Made by a program: the position numbers and the translations under genes. From contig CAICTM010000781.1 in assembly GCA_903772945.1 (NCBI GenBank), positions 1 to 48,950 on the forward strand: DNA of 48,950 nt, written 5' to 3'. The notes below the pieces were generated by a model. It worked only from the letters and a program-made list of their open reading frames with translations, made no database searches and had not been told where the DNA came from. The stretch is from Seminavis robusta (taxonomy: Eukaryota; Bacillariophyta; Bacillariophyceae; Naviculales; Naviculaceae). Of the stretch, positions 10,401-20,013 are shown piece by piece. Positions within the stretch are counted from its first letter, which is position 1, and the number at the start of each line of letters is the position of its first letter.

Positions 10401-11099
10401 TACAAGGCATTTGAAAGAAACTGGAACAATGAAGTCGCGCGAAGGTTCTCTGAATGGAGTCGAGGGGATGACACAATCATTCAAATCAACAGGAAGAGCC
10501 GACAGCAGCTGGAGCTCCATCTTCGAAAAATACGTGAATTTCGGTCACTTCAAGCGACAGCAACACAAGCCAATGATCCCAGTAGACAGCAGCTCAACAG
10601 GACCTTGCGAGAGACTAGACAAGGGCTACAAGCGAATCCTACACCACACACAACAGAGCCGCCAAACTACATTCAACACCAAGGAGGGCGCACTCCCCTT
10701 GGCAACCCAACAGCATTGAATACTGGAGTTTTGTTGGGGAGATTAGATGGAGTCAATGCACAAGTCATGCACCAGAATAGGAATGTGGCGCCTTATCTGG
10801 TGGCGCCAACACCAGAGCCAAGACAAGGTGCCACTAGAAGGCCAGCAAGGAAAGTCTTCAGGAGTAGAAGATTCTGCATCACTTGTGGCCACAAAAGAAA
10901 GGATCACATTGAGGGGGAGGGAGTTGGCAAGGACTGTACCAGAAACTATTGTGGCAACTGCTGGCAACTCAAGGACTACCATGGCCCTGATGATGGGTAT
11001 GGGCCTTCATGCACAAAGCTAACACACAAGAATAGTGTTGACAGGAAAGACTGGTATGACACTAAGGTAGGTTTTATTGGTGTTACTGTTGGCAACTAG
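7458..11099 (+). CDS. Large DDE-type transposase-like protein (DUF6729-like N-terminus)
   Basis: 1213 residues from a good ATG, uninterrupted. Residues 70-210 resemble DUF6729-type domains: CPHC at 92-95, a Trp-containing spacer, then CNLC at 131-134. A helix-hairpin-helix-like LPGLGGTKLRKLIDMGI follows. The central part looks like an RNase H-fold transposase core: Asp451 (LKIDFNYK), Asp556 in YVDNCC, Asp578 in LLDPFHWHKRW, and Glu736 in RGTNTNE. The C-terminal region (about 800-1100) is Asn/Gln/Glu-rich and disordered. The protein ends in a Cys/His-rich knuckle (CITCGHKRKDH, then YCGNCW). Catalytic roles are inferred from motif spacing. The intact frame suggests a young or still active element, but I found no convincing TIRs. 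An alternative end is possible: a donor-like AAGGTAGG near 11066 and an acceptor near 11170 would change only the last residues. Confidence 0.7.
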   Translation: MSTMTGGGGDTPLKQFSPAQQAFIKSTRASIDNDHRAFLKGHNWKNVQPSGGRNNSNLLNTAAKKTKADAFYVKGMAVFVPHLLFQGHVPTCPHCKKNSYVDVLKTRWINNPKILFGVHRQRYLDTVLYPCNLCGRRFAGYNKESMKLDSSVYGSSFNFYLGHGYAVDEELYSQIVLEAATECTASIAKRLKRLAYSAYYSDFELYLSAVGRDQIDCRPKKKARTMDDYVVIQSDDQLRSLQSAKNVKENNATRIRLLLSSAKGKANGDVEFKSMLRDKDNQNHFGQAKNILPGLGGTKLRKLIDMGIRSMLELQATDPDDYPSRLRNKIRTWQQKVATYYENHKARVEALEEELIAAELELQQAMDTLADYVQDNGLPGGGTADENGEGGEVASENRPPLFSKFDDRKGYDGRVVSKHMIDSLVTTVFNHRKEYQESKMLGLTAEILKIDFNYKLAAKIRVWTGPGKSFCPYRCIITVQNEDGLTVFWKALKHSESFTEIETDLIRLNERLKKNKQAKEISRRKELARDLVPDGADIPPIGDVPLSNAVSVVYVDNCCQVHRTLKRIFGESITILLDPFHWHKRWTPCLRDANSPQAGIFRGLLSRAIFVVEPTEYDRAKEYLQQKKNREPTHKEIMREANAVIPPPAELRKNVEAVLEYVRGKDAETEMQLSTGTEGPSARLILKNDSATRDKIKQLFTYIDKGCLSDPSGVKIFRRNPVTGITYVSRGTNTNERDNLDLAYKILTATHIGIHRADRLMTCFFEERNQQKAITRLGDQDYGIVETERLLLLNSIAKKVGYMESELPFKGISAPTVVDSLPSEYMGFSYKVNETHDVSNPTHGNTNYDSGDEDHQENEPVTNNRDEDDVPVTVDVTGEPNEATENDMEQNLEDLQQSEGIRHSDALNRQLIQEELAKLLPETNGRESTLQVFTKLTNKQPWIPFRSPDSTTTANALDLEEDRLFNQEHHKYNLQGRGKPNYKAFERNWNNEVARRFSEWSRGDDTIIQINRKSRQQLELHLRKIREFRSLQATATQANDPSRQQLNRTLRETRQGLQANPTPHTTEPPNYIQHQGGRTPLGNPTALNTGVLLGRLDGVNAQVMHQNRNVAPYLVAPTPEPRQGATRRPARKVFRSRRFCITCGHKRKDHIEGEGVGKDCTRNYCGNCWQLKDYHGPDDGYGPSCTKLTHKNSVDRKDWYDTKVGFIGVTVGN

Positions 11100-11184
11100 T
11101 TGGATAACAAACAACAACAATCTTACAGCTCTTGCTTCCTCTTTCTTTTTGTTGCTTCCTCTTTCTTTCAGACATGAGACATAT

Positions 11185-11907
11185 TCAAGGCATTGGGTAA
11201 GAGTAGCCTCCATGATGGGCAGTGAATGCAGCCCTGTGTTCAATGTACTGCTGGCTACTGATGACCATTCCACTCAAACTGTTTTTGTGTTTGCTCCAAC
11301 ACTCAGTGGCAAACCAATGACTCCATTCTGTGAGTAACAACTGTTTGGCTTCCCACTCCCACAAACCAAACTGATTATAGAGTGCATCCCTTATAAGTGG
11401 TCTCACTATCAAGCTGCACAACTCTTTCTTTGTTATAGAATCTCCTTCCTCCACTGTCAAAGCAAGCAGACCAAGAACATCACAGTACCACTCAGTGCTC
11501 TGCCTCACTCCCCATCCTGTCATAGTTTCCAGAATCCAAGCCATATCTGGAGTCATGGGCACTGCTTTCTCTTCCATGATGAGTTGTTCAACCATGACAC
11601 TGGGAAGGTACTTTACCTTTAGAACAAAGTGCTGACTGTACCTGTTAGCCCTGTCAGTTTCATCCAACAATAAAACATACTTGAGTTCAAAACTCTGCCT
11701 GGTCTTCCGAATCTCATTGAATGGGTAGCGAGTATTAATATCTAGCCATTGTTTAAATGCAGGAGTAGCAGTCAGCAACATGGTGAGGTACAAGCTTTGC
11801 TGTAGTTGACTGTGTGGGAATCCAATGACTTGACGACTCCACAAAGCGGTACGACGTCTTCGAAATTGTGAGTAAGATAAAAATGAGGGCTCCAACGTAC
11901 CGTGCAC
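11185..11907 (-). CDS. Unrecognised protein convergent with the transposase gene
   Basis: An open frame of 240 codons whose first in-frame ATG is at 11781 (MLLTATPAFKQWLDINTRYPF), giving about 199 residues. The upstream part (RRRRTALWSRQVIGF) is open but has no ATG, so the 5' end may be in another exon or lost. The protein is Trp-rich and probably globular (MAWILETMTGWGVRQSTEWYCDVLGLL, WEWEAKQLLLTEWSHWF). I do not recognise a family. It ends about 85 bp from the convergent transposon gene and may be that element's second gene or an unrelated host gene. Confidence 0.4.
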   Translation of the reverse strand: MHGTLEPSFLSYSQFRRRRTALWSRQVIGFPHSQLQQSLYLTMLLTATPAFKQWLDINTRYPFNEIRKTRQSFELKYVLLLDETDRANRYSQHFVLKVKYLPSVMVEQLIMEEKAVPMTPDMAWILETMTGWGVRQSTEWYCDVLGLLALTVEEGDSITKKELCSLIVRPLIRDALYNQFGLWEWEAKQLLLTEWSHWFATECWSKHKNSLSGMVISSQQYIEHRAAFTAHHGGYSYPMP

Positions 11908-12377
11908 CTCGGCGAATAAGTCTTTGCTTATTCTTTTTATGTCTCACAAGACTGGATCCGTCTAAGTGACATTTTTTAAATTTTGAGTGTGTCCCTTACT
12001 GTACAGTTGGCGAAGTCTTGTGTGGAAAAATCGTACTGAAGTTAACAGATAACCGCACTTTTTCCATACCTTGTTTCGCCTCCTCATCCTTCGCGCGAAT
12101 TGGTGCGCGCTTCCGTATGGGAAAATGAGGGTTTAGAGTGGGTAATCCGCTATGAACCTCGTGCGCCACAGTGAATTACAGCAGCTTGTTTCTTCTTTTC
12201 TATTGACTTTTGTGTTCTCCATGACTACGTGTACAAAGCGGTGCTTCTTCTTTTCTTCAAAGAGCATCTCTGCTTCACTTGCTAGAGCTAACTAGACTAG
12301 CTAGTACGAGTAGGCTACCGATCGCCGCCGATCGCTGGTCAATATCAACATCAAATAAAGAGTGTGTGGCTGTAACC
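11908..12377. other. Intergenic region with an imperfect hairpin
   Basis: About 470 bp without a gene, upstream of the LRR gene. TTTTCCATAC near 12060 pairs with GTATGGGAAAA near 12114, and between them GCGCGAATTGGTGCGCGC forms a second nested stem. The rest looks like promoter and leader sequence. The open frame beginning at 12279 starts with TTG and is probably leader read in frame. Confidence 0.4.
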
Positions 12378-14882
12378 ATGAGTAAGATGGCCGCGTCCGA
12401 TCTGGTGTCGGAAGAAGGGGACGTCCAATCCAATCCAAAAGCGGATCCAAAAGCAGTGACTCCCTCGGACGATGAAGAAGTCAACTTTTTGATGGACGTC
12501 GTGGCTGCGAGGATTGACGCTCACAGAACTGAAGAATCGAAGTCGTCCTGCTTAATTGAAAATCAAAAGAGCACATCCATTGCAAATACTGACGACATGA
12601 CAAAACCGTTGATACTAGTAGGAGGAAAAGGCCAGCAGCAAAAAGAATTGCATTCTGCCAAGCAGGGCTCCCATGGAACTTCTAGTAATGACGTGAACGA
12701 CATTCTAAGGGTTGATCGGAAGCTACAACAAGAATATCATGGAACTGATAATGACATGAATGAGGCTGACATGCTAAGCATTGATCAAAAGCTACAACAA
12801 GGATATCATGGAACTGATAGTGACATGCAAATGCTGGACCAGAAGCTACAACAAGGGCACTATGCCAATCTTAACCCAAGCAGCCAACCATCACAAAGCC
12901 AGGCAACAGAGAAGAGCCCAGGAGCTCCCCCTCAACAACAAACACAAGAACTTGCGGAACCAGGAGCCTATGCCTTTGCACCAACACCATCCAACAACAA
13001 TGATGCCGAGATAATTATTGATGAAACTAGGCGTGACATTGAACCAACACCACCCGAACAGGTCAGCTCTGGTTTGGCAGTTGCAAGAGAGGTGCAGGAG
13101 GATCCGGAAGATTCAAGAGACTTGCCACAAGCAGAAGAGTATACTGAGAATCGAGCGTCTCGGAAAAGGACCACACAAACCCAAGAGTCAAATAAGCGGA
13201 TTGCACTGGTTCTTGGCTTCGGCCTCTGTCTTGTTGTTTTCATTGTACTACTTGCGGTCCTGTTGGGGAAAACAGGTGATGGAAATGAAGCTACGCCAGC
13301 CATGGAGCATGTTGAACCCAACAAAGAAAATGACCTTACGGACTTTAGCATGGCCCCAAGTGCATCTCCTGTCTTTGAACAGCTCCTGAGCTACTTCCCA
13401 AACTACACTATCCAGGCATTGGAGGACCCAGAGTCTCCGCAATCCAAAGCATTGGATTGGATATTGGATGATCCAGATCTAACGGAATATGTTGATTTGG
13501 AATGGAGGGTGAAGCAGCGATTTGCCCTGGTGGCAATGTTTCACTCTACCAATGGCTTCAACTGGACCTACTCTGATAACTGGCTGAGTTATAGCCACCA
13601 TGAATGTTTTTGGTATGCAAGTGGATCCATTCCCTTTGTGATTCCTGGGTCTGGCGAGCACCATTTCAGAGGCGAGTATCAGAATCCATGTCATCTCAGA
13701 ATCAATGATACAACTGCAAATGGCACAATGGAGGCAATAAACTTGATTGAGGTCCCAGCTGAAGGTTCCTACAAACAGCTGTGGTTCCACATGAACAACT
13801 TGGAAGGCCCACTACCAGAAGAAATCTACTGGCTGACAAATTTGGAGACAATGAGTCTCTTCTTCAATATGCTGGGTGGGCCCATATCCTCGCAGATTGG
13901 TCAGTTGCAACATTTAGAAGCGGCAATCTTCAGCTTCACAGATGTCACGGGGACTCTCCCCACTGAGCTTGGGATGTTGAGTGACACTCTTACCTTCTTT
14001 CTCAGCGAGGTAACTCAACTCACTGGCACACTGCCTACTGAGATTGGTATGCTTTCCAAAGTGGACACATTGTTGATCGACGACAATAATTTCTCAGGTA
14101 CCATTCCAATAGGACTGTTCCAACTCACCAATCTTCAGAATCTTTACTTGGATCTGAATAGTCTGACTGGGACTTTGTCATCAGACATTGGCTTGCTTCA
14201 AGACCTTGAGTGGGCTTTCTTTTTTGATAACCTCTTAACAGGTACATTGCTTTCGATGGAATATATTCCTTCTCTGGAAGAATTCCATGCTTTCCAACTC
14301 ACCAAACTCATGCTGGCTATCACAGGTACATTGCCGACCGAACTTGGTCTTCTCAATTCTCCCGTTAGACTCCTTCTGGATATGAATCTTTTCCATGGAC
14401 CAGTAAGTTCAAACCAATCTGGGGAGCAAGAAGCACTTTGCGTGGATACCAACCAGTTATTCTTGTCATAGATTCCTTCTGAACTCGGAATGCTGAACAG
14501 TTCAGAACTCTGGGGTCTTGGTCTCAGTGACAATCAATTGGGCTCTTCCATACCAACTGAACTTGCTTTGATGTCATCTGTACAATGTATCGAGCTACAG
14601 AACAACACTCTTTCAGGCCAAGTTCCATCTGAGATTGCAGCCCTGCCCCATCTCACTCACTTTCTGGCACAGGAGAACAGACTCACTGGCACAATTCCAC
14701 AGGAGTTCATCAACTTTCTTGAGACCAATGGTACCTCCACCTTGAATGTTTTCAATTTCAGCAAAAATTTGCTGGAGGAACAAGATGATTCTTGCTGGGT
14801 TAATGAAACCTTCCAACAGACACCGTTTCTTTGCCATGAATTCAACTCCGTTCCACATTGCGGTTGTAACTGCCACTGTTGA
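12378..14882 (+). CDS. Membrane-anchored leucine-rich-repeat protein, three exons
   Basis: Exons 12378-14241, 14326-14402 and 14472-14882 give a predicted 783 residues. The start is the first ATG in frame (MSKMAASDL). The N-terminal 270 residues are polar and disordered, with three copies of a DQKLQQGYHGTDSDM-like repeat. Residues about 275-297 (IALVLGFGLCLVVFIVLLAVLLG) form one membrane span. After it come an LRR cap-like segment (FHSTNGFNWTYSDNWL with nearby Cys) and about eleven plant-type LRRs, LTGTLPTELGML. The C-terminus has a Cys cluster (CGCNCHC). Intron 1 (84 nt, no stop, multiple of three) is inferred because its removal restores LLTGTLPTELG. Intron 2 (69 nt, GTAAGT to ATAG) restores FHGPIPSELG and removes a stop. 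The repeats probably face outward or lumenally and bind a ligand. No kinase domain follows. Confidence 0.8.
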
Positions 14883-15439
14883 TTGGATGGTAAGCATGAC
14901 TGGCTGGACAGCAAGTCATTTTGATCCAGTCTGAGCTGTGTTTGAGCTGGCATGGGCCAGGCTTCGACAAGTGAACAATCGCAACTAGCTAGGTAGCGGT
15001 ATCGTGATGCGCTGCGAGAAGATGCAACGCCGTTTAGCATTTGACATTCTATCATTTGTTTCGTGTTTTGTGCAAGATGGTTGAAACCCGTATCTATTCG
15101 AAGCTTTTATTCCAATGATTGGATCCTACTAGTTCGATTGAAGGATTCGTTCTCCTCCTCCGAGCATTCCTTCCTCTCACAGCTAGCTAGCGGAAGCCGC
15201 GGTGCATTCTGACCTTCATCCAGGGAACACCTGCATCAGCACTGCTGGAGAAGGGTACTTTGATTGTAGACCTTGAGTCAGTGTTGTTCATTGAAGCAAC
15301 TGGAGTGCTAGCTAGGCCCATCAACCATAACGACAAATTTCTCTGCCATCGCAAGCCAGTGGCATGCTGGACAAACGAGCAGTAGGAGCCAATGTATTTG
15401 GCATGAAGGATCCGTTCAGAACTTCACGAGAAGCTCAAG
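14883..15439. other. Intergenic, nothing recognised
   Basis: No credible ORF. The stretch contains several CTAGCTAG-type words (for example near 15183) and otherwise unremarkable sequence. Confidence 0.4.
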
Positions 15440-15800
15440 ACAGAAGACCTGGATGAAAAGCACTATCTTGGCAGACTGAAAATTCCATTTGTGGAGTTTG
15501 GGGTGACGGTACCGATACTCTGCGAGGGAACCATGGTATTCGATCGGTATTGCGCATATGCTTCGATAACTTTGGTTGCGCATGTCCTGGCTTCTCTGGC
15601 TTGACTTAGCATTCGGGGTGAAGGGAAATCGATATTCAGAATTCCGATGTAAAAATTTAGCGGATCCTGATCAATACAATGAGCATCGTATTATGAATGC
15701 GCATGCCCCACTCGGACTCGTAAGTAATCATCTTTCCTTGCTGCTTATTGGGATTCACTCGAGTGAAAGCGTTGGCACCCCAAAGACTCCCGATGTGGTT
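15440..15800 (-). pseudogene. Second relic of the DUF7869-type gene (N-terminal part)
   Basis: The plus-strand sequence parallels 4960-5320 step by step. Both have a block around CCATTTGTGGAGTTTG, then CCATGG, then AATTTAGCGGATCCTGATCA, then GCCCCACTCGG, then a TTTCCTTGCTGC block and a conserved CCCAAAG end. Both copies therefore run on the minus strand. The reading frame is broken here and no core domain follows, so this is a fragment of a second element copy about 10.5 kb from the first. Confidence 0.65.
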
Positions 15801-15938
15801 CTCCTTTTTGTTTCTTTCTCATTGGGACCGCTTCGCGAGAGATACAGCCCAACTTTGTGTGCTTGTGTGCCATTCCATCGAATTGGAATTTTGGTAGACA
15901 CGTCCAACTGACTACCTAGCTAGCTAGCTGGATAGAGC

Positions 15939-16625
15939 CTATTCCTCAAGATACCCATCCCTCCATTCCACGTCTTCTTGAATCTTGTGAGTGTCCCAGG
16001 TACTTGGCTTCCATAGTTTGAAAACTGGTTCCTCTTGCATATGCAGTTGGAAATTTCTCGAGTAGAATGATACAATGGCCGCCGTGAGTTGTTGCATAAT
16101 AAAGTTGGACATGATTCTTGGACGCATTTCCACTTGCCACTTCATGACAACCGTAGCGTCGCAGACGGATACTTCGTGGTCACGTGCCGTAACAATGCTG
16201 CAATTGTATCCATGGTAGTCGAACGAAACACGTCCTCGATGGGTGTGTAGCAAGGTGAACATCATGCCAGGATTGTCCACCTTGTAACGAATTTCTGTTT
16301 CGTTTTTGGAGATGATCCGTTCCAAAAGTCCAGGAGGAATGTAGCGTAAACCAGCATTGTCAATTTGAATGGGAGGAAACGGCCAAGGCAAGTAGGCTCC
16401 CTTGATCCAACAAAAATCCATCCATTGTTCTGCGACTTGTGATAACATCCGTTTCTCCAGATTATCAGTGTCCTCAACACCATCAGGGAGACGCACGTGG
16501 ATTGTGGTGGGCCGAGAGTAGAGCTTGGGCACAACTTTCTCAATGTCTTTGGGTACGTGAAAAATCCATAAGGAATAAATCACAACGACAACCGCGATGA
16601 GGATATGGCGATGTGAAAGTGCCAT
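15939..16625 (-). CDS. Signal-anchor protein of unknown function
   Basis: 228 residues with an ATG at 16625. The N-terminus MALSHRHILIAVVVVIYSLWIFHV is a hydrophobic segment near the start, so a signal anchor (type II) or uncleaved signal peptide is likely. The remainder is soluble, with NETEIRY and NCS sequons compatible with glycosylation in the secretory pathway. The segment from about 130 to 200 (GRVSFDYHGYNCSIVTARDHEVSVCDATVVMKWQVE) has alternating hydrophobic residues suggestive of a beta-rich domain. I do not recognise a family. The ATG falls in a compact region with GGTACC-rich sequence upstream. Confidence 0.65.
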   Translation of the reverse strand: MALSHRHILIAVVVVIYSLWIFHVPKDIEKVVPKLYSRPTTIHVRLPDGVEDTDNLEKRMLSQVAEQWMDFCWIKGAYLPWPFPPIQIDNAGLRYIPPGLLERIISKNETEIRYKVDNPGMMFTLLHTHRGRVSFDYHGYNCSIVTARDHEVSVCDATVVMKWQVEMRPRIMSNFIMQQLTAAIVSFYSRNFQLHMQEEPVFKLWKPSTWDTHKIQEDVEWRDGYLEE

Positions 16626-17109
16626 TTGCGATGTTCGCGGGGGTGGCTACCAGGTACAGTGTAGTGGCTCTGGTAGAGCGGAGGGATGGAGGACGGAGGA
16701 AGAGAAGGTCCGAAGATCACCAACACGGGCTACCACTAGCGGTACCGGTACGGGGTTGGCCAAGAAAGAAAGATTGAAATTCGATCTTTGGAGCGAAGAC
16801 ATCGAATGAAAGATCAATCGGATCATTTATCAATTGCAGCAAAAAGTGAGTATTCTAAATATAATTTACTGGGATATCATTCGAATCGAATGAATCGAAT
16901 CATTCGACTGACTCCGCTCAGTCTTGGATACCACATTTCGAACCCCAAGACAGAAGGGTGGAAGAAGCAACCCACCTCTATCATCCACCCACCAGCACGC
17001 ACATTCTGCCCGAATTCACGAAACAACCACGAGAGCAGCAACAGCAGCAACACCAAACCACCGGGGAAGCTGGAAGAAAGCGCCAACAAGACCCAAACCA
17101 GCCACAGAG

Positions 17110-17643
17110 ATGAACGAAGAAGAGGCCAGTAACCAAATCCAGGAACTGTTGAAAGATGTCAATCAGGGCCGACCAAGAGACCACAAGAGGATTATTGAAT
17201 TGTTGAGGGCATTACCAAATGTGGCGTTGGTGCCTTTCATCAAAAGTGGATGGGGCAGCGGCAGGTGTACCATTCTAAACCAATTGGTCCAGGAGAGAGC
17301 ACCCCTGGAGGTGGTCCGCAGTGTGGTGGAGGCTGCGCCCGAGTCAGTACGGGCACAGGTGAATGATGATGACTTTCTACCAATACACACTGCGTGTTGG
17401 CACAAGTGGCACGAGAAGGACTATTCTGATGTCATCATTTACCTGGCGCAGCAGTATCCAGAGAGCATGATGGAAAAATACAAAGGAAATGTGGAACAAT
17501 TGCCAATCCACCGGCTGGCGCAGGGAGAAGATGGAATTCTCAAGGCCATCAAATACATGGTAGCGCAAATCCCAGGCCTTGTATCAACTAAGGACAAGTT
17601 TGGCTTCCTCCCACTGCATTATGCCTGCAGCCCCTCACCTTGA
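17110..17643 (+). pseudogene. Ankyrin-repeat gene, probably truncated by a frameshift
   Basis: The ATG at 17110 starts MNEEEASNQIQELLKDV; the open sequence before it begins with TTG and reads as leader. Degenerate ankyrin repeats follow: FLPIHTACWHKWHEKDYSDVIIYLAQQYPESM, QLPIHRLAQGEDGILKAIKYMVAQIPGLVSTKDKFGFLPLHYAC. The frame then stops at 17643 after SPSP. Downstream, another frame continues in family style (HLEAVHH, then LKEETCGRETFALAKSLDIALSVYSPPPW to about 17800), so a frameshift near 17635 probably removed the C-terminal repeats. Ankyrin repeats mediate protein binding; no other domain indicates a role. The alternative is a genuinely short 177-residue protein. Confidence 0.6.
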
Positions 17644-17949
17644 GGCTGTGCATCATTCAAATCCACATCCGTGCCGTGGTCCTTCAAGCATTGACGATAA
17701 TAATTCCTCACTTAAGGAAGAGACATGCGGGAGAGAAACTTTTGCTCTCGCAAAGTCTCTTGATATTGCTCTTTCCGTATATTCTCCACCGCCATGGTGA
17801 TTGATGAGATGACGAAAGAAGACCCCTGTTGTGAAGGAGAAGAAATCTGCCAGGGGATTTTGAATGCGGAGAAGGCGGTTTATTCTAGCCGTCTAAGCTG
17901 CAATATCCGTACAGACCATGTACGTCCGTGAGGCAGGTGTCGCTGTCAG

Positions 17950-18235
17950 TCAATCTACCCGCCGATCATCTCTGGACTCTGAATCCTTGGGCAGCCAGAA
18001 AGGTAACTTGGCGTCTTCGCGGAGATTGAAGCTACCTGTGTAGAGTGGTTCTAATAACTAGGCTATGTCCTCTGCGCCCATCATTGTTCTGCAGTTCATT
18101 CTCCACTCTTTGCTGCGAACCCAGGCATTCGCCTGGCTTTTTACACTACCGTACCGGTATCGGTACCGCCAGGTGTCGGCTGTCAATTACCTTATTACCT
18201 GATCGTCTCTGGATCTTTGGGCAGTCCGAAAGGTG
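17950..18235. repeat. Imperfect direct repeat pair
   Basis: A segment at about 17935-18003 (GGCAGGTGTCGCTGTCA through GGGCAGCCAGAAAGGT) recurs at about 18169-18235 in diverged form, sharing the core ATCGTCTCTGGAtCTtTGGGCAG. The copies are about 230 bp apart and lie between the ankyrin remnant and the transporter pseudogene. Confidence 0.55.
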
Positions 18236-18289
18236 TACCACTTAGTAGGAAAGGCCGAAGCATTGGATCGAAACAACCCAAAATTTGAG

Positions 18290-19342
18290 ATGAGTCCATG
18301 GCCAATCCAAGCAGTCGTGGCTGCAGCGGCTCTATGCCTGGGAACAGCATTCAGTTCATTATGCCTTCAACATGTTAGCAACGTCGTTCCCCAGTACCTA
18401 CTTTTACGCAATCTCCGTCCTTTTACCCCTGTCAGGGCTTGTTGGATACAGCGTCATAATCCTCTCGGGCCACTTTGTCTTCCCTGCTCGGTTTTAAAAG
18501 TCGCTGCTGACAATCGGACTCGCAGTCAAATGTTTGAAGTACTGCATTGCGATTGGGGCATGCTGTGCTCTGAACAACCTGTTGACAACTTTTGGCCACT
18601 CGGGGCGACTTGCTGTTGTGCCGGATGTTTCGACGGTGCTCTCACTTGCATTGCAGATACTCGCGGTACCTGTCTCCCTCATTTTGGAGTCCTGCTGTGA
18701 TCGCAGGTGTCCTACATGCTCCCAAATCGCGGGGGTGGTGCTTGTGATGATTGGTGTTGCAGTTGCAGTTGTAATCTATGCTGCTCCCAGTGAACCGCTG
18801 ATAGCTACGGAAGCGAATCCCATCCATCATGTCAAGGTGTTCTGCCTCTGCCTGACGTCCATTCCGCTTGCTTTTGGATTCCACGTTGTAGGTCTTTCTC
18901 GTCACCATCTACCGCCGTGCCGCAAGTTTCCGGGATTGAGCTTTGGGCGATACTGTGTATTCCAGAAACGGTGTTTGCCAGCCTCTTTGTGTTCATCAGC
19001 CAAGGTTTCAATGACGGCAGCGGCCTCAATGAGATTCTATTGAATTTGGAGGACGGCATAATTTGTGTTGCCTCATGTACTGACCCAACTGTTGGAGTCA
19101 CTGCTAGCTGCGGTGAAGCTGCCCTCTTCTATTGGTTAGGGATCCCGTTTGGGTTTGCCTTCAATTTGGGCATACCAATAATGATCAAGTTCCAAGGCCC
19201 AACTTCCGTTCCATTGTTTCGAGCTCTGGCGCTACCAATTGCAGCTTTGATGGCCATTACTAATTTTGACGAAGTCATCCACACCCCATTTTCGTGGGAC
19301 GCAGTGTTGGGTATCCTTTTCTGTACTGCAGGATTGCTCTGA
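18290..19342 (+). pseudogene. CRT-like drug/metabolite transporter pseudogene
   Basis: Three reading frames hold parts of one polytopic membrane protein. MSPWPIQAVVAAAALCLGTAFSSLCLQHVSNV runs from 18290. STYFYAISVLLPLSGLVGYSVIILSGHFVF and then GLAVKCLKYCIAIGACCALNNLL to IAGVVLVMIGVAVAVVIY follow in a second frame. PQVSGIELWAILCIPETVFASLFVFISQGFNDG to VASCTDPTVGVTASCG, FYWLGIPFGFAFNLGIP and a last membrane span lie in a third. This order and the TDPTVGVTASCG segment look like CRT-like (chloroquine-resistance-transporter-like) members of the drug/metabolite transporter superfamily. The frame shifts near 18387, a TAA sits near 18495, and a second shift lies near 18905. Single-base shifts cannot be introns, so the copy is dead unless the sequence is wrong. 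Confidence 0.7.
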
Positions 19343-20013
19343 AATATGCAGTCGCCAGTTATACCCCCATCGACGACTAGCAGTGGTACCTACTGGGATG
19401 TCAAACTTGTAGGGCGATCGCCTCCGCCAACCCCACTGACCCAATGAACAGAAGCCTCATCCTGTGTAGGCATTGTAATGAAAACAAACCACGATTTCAT
19501 CCAAGCTGGACCCAATCAGAGAAACCAGTATCTTGGCCTGGACATTTCACTGCTTGCGTGCGTGGAGTGTACCAAGTTGCGCTCCGCGAAGCACGAACTG
19601 GCGGTGACAACGCGCCATCTAGATAATCTACCTACTCTAGACCCACTGCTTTTTACCGGTCGAATGTGTGCTGCCACTCGGCGCAAAGAGCACCATGCAA
19701 CTGGCAGTGGGAGGTAGAATTCGTATTATGAGGTGATACCCTGACTATCCTACCACCGAGCTACATGTTGAACAACAATCAGTCATCAGCCTACCAATGG
19801 GTCCCACTGATGTGGATTGCTGTTCACTGTCATTACATCCAAGCTGCCATCGCACAACAGGAAAAGAAGGATTGAACCGAAGAGGTTACTAGGGGTTAGA
19901 GTGGACTATGGATGGGAATGGACTCCAGAGGTCAAGTGCAATACATGCGCAAGGGCACGAGCCCGACTGCCAGGAGAGCAGACCGACCGAAGGAGGGGTA
20001 GCAACGGATGAGG
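19343..20013. other. Intergenic, nothing recognised
   Basis: About 670 bp with only short overlapping frames lacking domains. I see no repeat or structured element here. Confidence 0.4.

Noticed and set aside
7017..12280. Terminal inverted repeats around the 1213-residue transposon gene
   Set aside because: TTTCGCCTCC occurs on both sides but in direct orientation, and no inverted pair of useful length was found by eye.
12279..12377. Upstream extension of the LRR protein
   Set aside because: It begins at TTG, has no family similarity, and a normal ATG follows at 12378.
16924..17109. N-terminal extension of the ankyrin protein
   Set aside because: The frame starts at TTG and is low in complexity; the ATG at 17110 begins the recognisable part.
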